A stretch of 64,000 bases of DNA, taken from Chryseobacterium culicis. GTDB lineage: Bacteria; Bacteroidota; Bacteroidia; Flavobacteriales; Weeksellaceae. Location: positions 280,665-344,664 of the forward strand of contig NZ_PCPP01000001.1 of NCBI RefSeq assembly GCF_002979755.1, read 5' to 3'. The stretch's first letter is position 1. Each line of letters starts with the position of its first letter. Of the stretch, positions 60,440 through 64,000 are shown one piece after another. The position numbers and the translations under genes were made by a program. The notes under the pieces were generated by a model. It searched no databases, was not told where the DNA came from, and was given only the letters and a program-made list of their open reading frames with translations.

Positions 60440-61843
60440 TTACCAGTTTTTATCAACCATAAAAATCATCTGTGTCATTGCCACTGCTCCGAGAAGAAGC
60501 TCTCTTTTGTTCACTTTGTCGAAAGTATCCTGTTCGGAATGATGGTAGTCGAAATATCTTTGGGTGTCTACAACAAGCTCAGCTAAAGGAATGTCCAGTT
60601 TTTTTAAAGGTGAGATGTCCTGAATAGCCTCTGTTTGGTCAAAATCATAAACCCCGTAAGGAAGAAAATATTCTTTCCATGGAAAAACCAATCTTCTTCT
60701 TTGAGGTGACATATCTAACGAAAACCCTCGTGGAGAATAACCTCCGGCATCTGTTCCTAAGGCAAATACGTGTTTTTCGTCTTTCTTTTTTACATAAGCA
60801 GCATACATTTCACGGCCTTGTCCTCCGTTTTCACTGTTGGCATACAAGACCACGCGGATGGTATGGTTATTTTCATATCCAAGCGCTTTTAACGTTCTTA
60901 ACACTTCGATACACTGCACAACTCCTGTTCCGTCATCAATGGCGCCTTCGCCAAAATCCCACGAATCAAGCTGGGCACCTAAAACAATCACCTTAGAATC
61001 TTTTTTGCCCTGAATTTCAGCAATAATATTGGGATTGGTTGTATCCCCTTTTGATTCGGCGGTCATGTTGATCTTAGCCGTGACTTTTTGTTTTTTTATT
61101 ATTTTCTCCAGCTCATCTGCAGATTTTACCCCAATTGATAAAGCCGGTATTTTTACTTTATCATCTGGTTCGTAGTAAATCATTTTTGCATGAGGAGTAT
61201 CGTCATTAGCGGTTGTTAATGATCGTATAATTAATGCTTTTGCGCCTGTTTTAGCAATAACGGAAGCCGAAATTAATTTTGATTTTGCCGTTAGTAAATA
61301 GGAATCACTGGTATTGATGATTTTCGGATCCATAGGTACATTTACGAAAACTATTTTGTCTTTTAACTGGCCTATGGACATTGCGTTCAGTTCTGAAGTG
61401 GAATTGATTAAAACAATTTCGCCCACCAGATCTTTTCCGCCTGTTCCTTCAGAATTTCCAAAGGACAGCATTCTGATATTTTTCCAGTCTCCGTTTCCTG
61501 ATTTTATCTGTAAAGATTCTTTTCCTCTGATCCAGACAGGAGCTTTGGCTTCTTGCCTCCAGATCATATTAATACCAATTTCCTTGAATTTTTTTTCTGC
61601 CCATTCTGCAGCCTTTGCATAGCCTGGAGTTGCACTGAAACGTGATCCTATTCCTTTGGTAAGTTCTCCGAGATTATTATAAGCCTTACCATTGGTCATA
61701 ATTTCATCTGAAATTTTTCTGAACTCATCATGATAATTGAATTTGGCAACAGTACCTTTTTTTGCCGGATTTTTTTGTGGCTTTTTTTGAGAAAATAAAA
61801 ATCCACTCAAAAAGAGTGGAAGTATAATGAATATTTTTTTCAT
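60440..61843 (-). CDS. M28 family paralogue with altered catalytic residues, copy 3
   Basis: 467 residues with signal peptide (IFIILPLFLSGFLFSQ), first gene in the operon. The fold matches copies 1 and 2, but three conserved sites differ. The zinc His in GGHLDSWD is Gln (GAQLDSWDFGEGAIDDGTG). The His before DD is Ile. The first Glu of NEENG (general base in M28) is Ser (ANSENGGQG). The second Glu, the DAGGY Asp and the HHSEQDT His remain. Metal binding and catalysis are therefore predicted to be lost or changed; it may act as a binding or regulatory partner. The reading frame is intact, so this is not a broken gene. Confidence 0.9.
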   Translation of the reverse strand: MKKIFIILPLFLSGFLFSQKKPQKNPAKKGTVAKFNYHDEFRKISDEIMTNGKAYNNLGELTKGIGSRFSATPGYAKAAEWAEKKFKEIGINMIWRQEAKAPVWIRGKESLQIKSGNGDWKNIRMLSFGNSEGTGGKDLVGEIVLINSTSELNAMSIGQLKDKIVFVNVPMDPKIINTSDSYLLTAKSKLISASVIAKTGAKALIIRSLTTANDDTPHAKMIYYEPDDKVKIPALSIGVKSADELEKIIKKQKVTAKINMTAESKGDTTNPNIIAEIQGKKDSKVIVLGAQLDSWDFGEGAIDDGTGVVQCIEVLRTLKALGYENNHTIRVVLYANSENGGQGREMYAAYVKKKDEKHVFALGTDAGGYSPRGFSLDMSPQRRRLVFPWKEYFLPYGVYDFDQTEAIQDISPLKKLDIPLAELVVDTQRYFDYHHSEQDTFDKVNKRELLLGAVAMTQMIFMVDKNW

Positions 61844-61897
61844 TTTTTATTTACTTATCTTTTCCGTTGATAAAAGTAGGGAAAAAATAGTAATTTA

Positions 61898-63142
61898 TTA
61901 AGGTTTCATATCGTACATTAACAGGGCTGTAATTAATTTGGGCTCAATAAATGTACATTTTGGAGGCATACTTAATTTTAAGTCTGAAATTTTAATCATA
62001 TCATTAAAACTTACAGGGTAAATTCCGAAACCAACTTTACCTTCACCGCTGTCTACTTTTTCTTTTAAGATATTGATTCCATTGATATTGGAAGTTCCTT
62101 TTACGTAAGAAATAAGTTCAGAGCTATCCGGATCTTCAATTTTCAGGATGTTTTTGAAAATATATTTGTCCAGAAGGTGGTGATCCAGATTGTCAAGAGA
62201 CATTTCTTTGGAACGAAGATCGTGCTTCACGTGAAGAGAGTAGAACTTCCCATCCATATACATTGAAATATGGAATTTCTGAGAAGGGTAGTATGATGTT
62301 TCTCCTTTTTCATGAATAAGGAAATATTTATCAAGTTCCTTCAGGAAATCTTCGGGAGCGATACCGTTCAGGTCATGTAAGATTCTGTTATAGTCATGAA
62401 TCTTAATCGACTGGTTGGAGACAATAAAGCTGTATACAAAGTTGTAAAGCTCTGTACCATTATGCTTTTTGTTTTTCTCCTTGTGGTATTTGGCGTTTAT
62501 AGCTGTGGAACCAATTCTGTGGTGTCCGTCTGCAATATAGAATGAATCAATCTGATCTATTACTTCTTTAAACTGCTGTAGTTTCAGACGGTTGTCTATT
62601 CTCCAGATCTTGTGTCTGATCCCGATAGAATCCACATGATTGAAAATGGGAACATTTTTTTCCTCGTGGTTCATCAGCAATTCAATTTTTGAATTGGCAG
62701 GGTAGGTAAGAAGTACAGGTTCTGCCTGAAGATTTACTTTTTCAAGGTAATGCGCCAGTTTCTCCTTTTTCTGAGGAATGGTACTTTCATGTCTTTTGAT
62801 TTTTCCACTCCAGAAATCTTCGATGCTCGCCAATCCCAGAAGTCCTCTGAACACCTGTTTGTTAGGATAGATCTGCTCATAAAGATAGTAGGCAGAATTG
62901 TCCTGGACCAATTTCTTTTCGTCCAGAAGTTCTTCAAATGTAGAACGGATCTTTCGCAGGTTCCGGTCAATATCTTTAGATTTACTTACAACATAGGGTT
63001 TAATCATATTGATGTAAGTATTTTCAACTTGAGCTTTCTCTGCAATCTCTTCCTGGGTGAAATTATCCAGTGGATGGGTAGGGAAAGTACTCTCAAAGTC
63101 TCTATGAGGTCTTATTCCACGGAAAGGTTTAAAAACAGGCAT
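61898..63142 (-). CDS. DUF1015 domain protein
   Basis: 414 residues, whole length of the DUF1015 family, with FKPFRGIRPHRDF at the start, the conserved IADGHHRIGSTA near residue 205, VEDFWSG-like ASIEDFWSGKIKRHEST, and a C-terminal domain that ends TFIEPKLITALLMYDMKP. Related ParB-like folds include ADP-dependent serine kinase, so a serine-linked reaction is possible (inference). The gene starts 2 bases after the serA stop on the same strand, supporting a role in serine metabolism. Confidence 0.85.
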   Translation of the reverse strand: MPVFKPFRGIRPHRDFESTFPTHPLDNFTQEEIAEKAQVENTYINMIKPYVVSKSKDIDRNLRKIRSTFEELLDEKKLVQDNSAYYLYEQIYPNKQVFRGLLGLASIEDFWSGKIKRHESTIPQKKEKLAHYLEKVNLQAEPVLLTYPANSKIELLMNHEEKNVPIFNHVDSIGIRHKIWRIDNRLKLQQFKEVIDQIDSFYIADGHHRIGSTAINAKYHKEKNKKHNGTELYNFVYSFIVSNQSIKIHDYNRILHDLNGIAPEDFLKELDKYFLIHEKGETSYYPSQKFHISMYMDGKFYSLHVKHDLRSKEMSLDNLDHHLLDKYIFKNILKIEDPDSSELISYVKGTSNINGINILKEKVDSGEGKVGFGIYPVSFNDMIKISDLKLSMPPKCTFIEPKLITALLMYDMKP

Positions 63143-63144
63143 AT

Positions 63145-64000
63145 TTATCTTATAGTTTCTTTTTGTAGCTTAATAATTTGTTCTGCAAGTTCGATACCGA
63201 TTTTTTCTTGCGCATCCACTGTGTTACCACCTACGTGAGGGGATAGTGATAATGCGGGGTTCATCAGTAAAGGGAGTTCCGGGCTTGGTTCGTTTTCAAA
63301 AACATCCAAAGCAGCTCCGGCTATTTTTCCTGACTCGATAAAATCAATCAGTGTCACTTCATTAATGACACCTCCTCTTGCAGTATTTACAATATAGACT
63401 CCATCTTTCATTTTTTCAAACTGAGGGGTATCTATAATATACTCATTCGTTTTCGGCGTATTGATACTGATGAAATCTGCATCTTTAAGGAATGCATCCA
63501 TATCATTGGTGGAAGTGATTTCAAAATTTACCGACTGTCCATCGAAGAAATTCAGAGTAAGAACTTCTGTCTTAGGGCTTCTTGTCAGAACGGTAACTTT
63601 CATTCCTAAAGCAATTCCTATTTTGATTACTTCCTGGCCAATACTTCCAAAGCCGATTACTCCTAATGTTTTTCCTGAAAGTTCATACGCATTGCTGAAT
63701 GACTTTTTCATGGCGTTGAAATGAGTTTCTCCTTCCAAAGGCATCAGTCTGTTCGATTCGTGAAGGAATCTTGCCAGTGAAATGAAATGTCCGAAAACCA
63801 ATTCTGCCACTGATTTTGATGATGCGGTAGGTGTATTGATTATTTTAATGCCTTTGCTTTTGGCATATTCCACATCAATATTGTCCATTCCGATACCGCC
63901 TCTTCCGATAATTTTAAGGTTCGGGCATGCATCAATCAGATCCTGTCTCACTTTCGTTGCACTTCTTACCAGAAGAACATCCACATTATTATCGTTGATA
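63145..64000 (-). CDS. serA: D-3-phosphoglycerate dehydrogenase, N-terminal end cut by the window edge
   Basis: At least 284 residues visible; the frame runs on past base 64000, so the true start lies outside. It belongs to the D-2-hydroxyacid dehydrogenase family: NAD-binding GVIGFGSIGQEVIKIGIALG, HHH-type region is INTARGGVINEVTLIDFIES, ALDVFENEPSPELPLL, and active-site residues in SLSPHVGGNTVDAQ. There is no ACT domain, so it is the short type common in Bacteroidota. It oxidises 3-phosphoglycerate, the first step of serine synthesis. The assignment to serA rather than another 2-hydroxyacid dehydrogenase rests on family resemblance and the DUF1015 neighbour. Confidence 0.82.
   Translation of the reverse strand, partial: INDNNVDVLLVRSATKVRQDLIDACPNLKIIGRGGIGMDNIDVEYAKSKGIKIINTPTASSKSVAELVFGHFISLARFLHESNRLMPLEGETHFNAMKKSFSNAYELSGKTLGVIGFGSIGQEVIKIGIALGMKVTVLTRSPKTEVLTLNFFDGQSVNFEITSTNDMDAFLKDADFISINTPKTNEYIIDTPQFEKMKDGVYIVNTARGGVINEVTLIDFIESGKIAGAALDVFENEPSPELPLLMNPALSLSPHVGGNTVDAQEKIGIELAEQIIKLQKETIR

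Noticed and set aside
1..64000. CRISPR arrays, insertion sequences, integrases or prophage genes
   Set aside because: No regularly spaced repeats, transposase or integrase motifs, or phage structural genes were found in any part of the window.

Overview
The window looks like a chromosomal segment of a Chryseobacterium-type bacterium (Flavobacteriia, Weeksellaceae). The signs are low GC, many short intergenic gaps, almost no Shine-Dalgarno sequences, promoters of the Bacteroidota form (TTG, about 19 bp, TAnnTTTG), a gldI gliding gene, a cyclophilin-FKBP fusion, and small double-glycine-leader peptides with the leader style I associate with this genus. No phage, integrase, transposase or CRISPR array was found. 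The genus call is inference from gene content, not from a marker-gene comparison. || Layout. 0-5.6 kb: the end of a PAAR-like/Rhs polymorphic toxin with one or two candidate immunity genes. 5.7-6.3 kb: tRNA-Ser(UGA), then two tandem Cys-rich double-glycine peptides. 6.5-9.7 kb: an alpha/beta hydrolase, a VOC protein, two exported or anchored unknowns, and a 135-bp inverted-repeat element. 9.8-12.1 kb: a LytS/LytTR two-component pair and an Lrp/AsnC regulator. 12.2-14.9 kb: a cobalamin riboswitch and metE. 15-28.8 kb: mixed accessory metabolism and regulators (AraC, ALDH, DUF1062, an ECF sigma factor with C-terminal extension, PhzF, DoxX, Crp, beta-lactamase-fold hydrolase, MFS). 29-36.4 kb: a surface-type protein, a Reg_prop sensor kinase with its LuxR-type regulator, a DUF1349 protein and two more regulators. 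|| 36.7-44 kb: lipid and core genes. These are an alpha-oxoamine synthase with TetR (sphingolipid- or sulfonolipid-type), dnaX split by a frameshift at an A10 tract, a putative aromatic-residue leader peptide before DAHP synthase-chorismate mutase, rsgA and ndk. 44.1-48 kb: a GH29 fucosidase, then a compact RiPP-like cassette of a secreted precursor ending in CPACGMG, an MNIO (DUF692) enzyme and a DUF1772 membrane protein. 48.2-56.7 kb: mainly housekeeping genes (rpe, M42 peptidase, NUDIX, mnmD, ilvE, gldI, dual immunophilin). 56.7-57.7 kb: repeats. 57.7-61.8 kb: three tandem M28 peptidases, the third with altered catalytic residues. 61.9-64 kb: DUF1015 and serA, cut by the window edge. || The strongest candidates for undescribed biology are: (1) a 43-codon leader with 18 aromatic residues upstream of the first enzyme of aromatic amino acid synthesis; (2) the precursor/MNIO/DUF1772 cassette, with a Sec-type precursor and no separate partner gene; (3) dnaX, where a 10-A tract plus downstream hairpin would give both a short gamma-like and a full tau-like product; and (4) the tandem double-glycine peptides.
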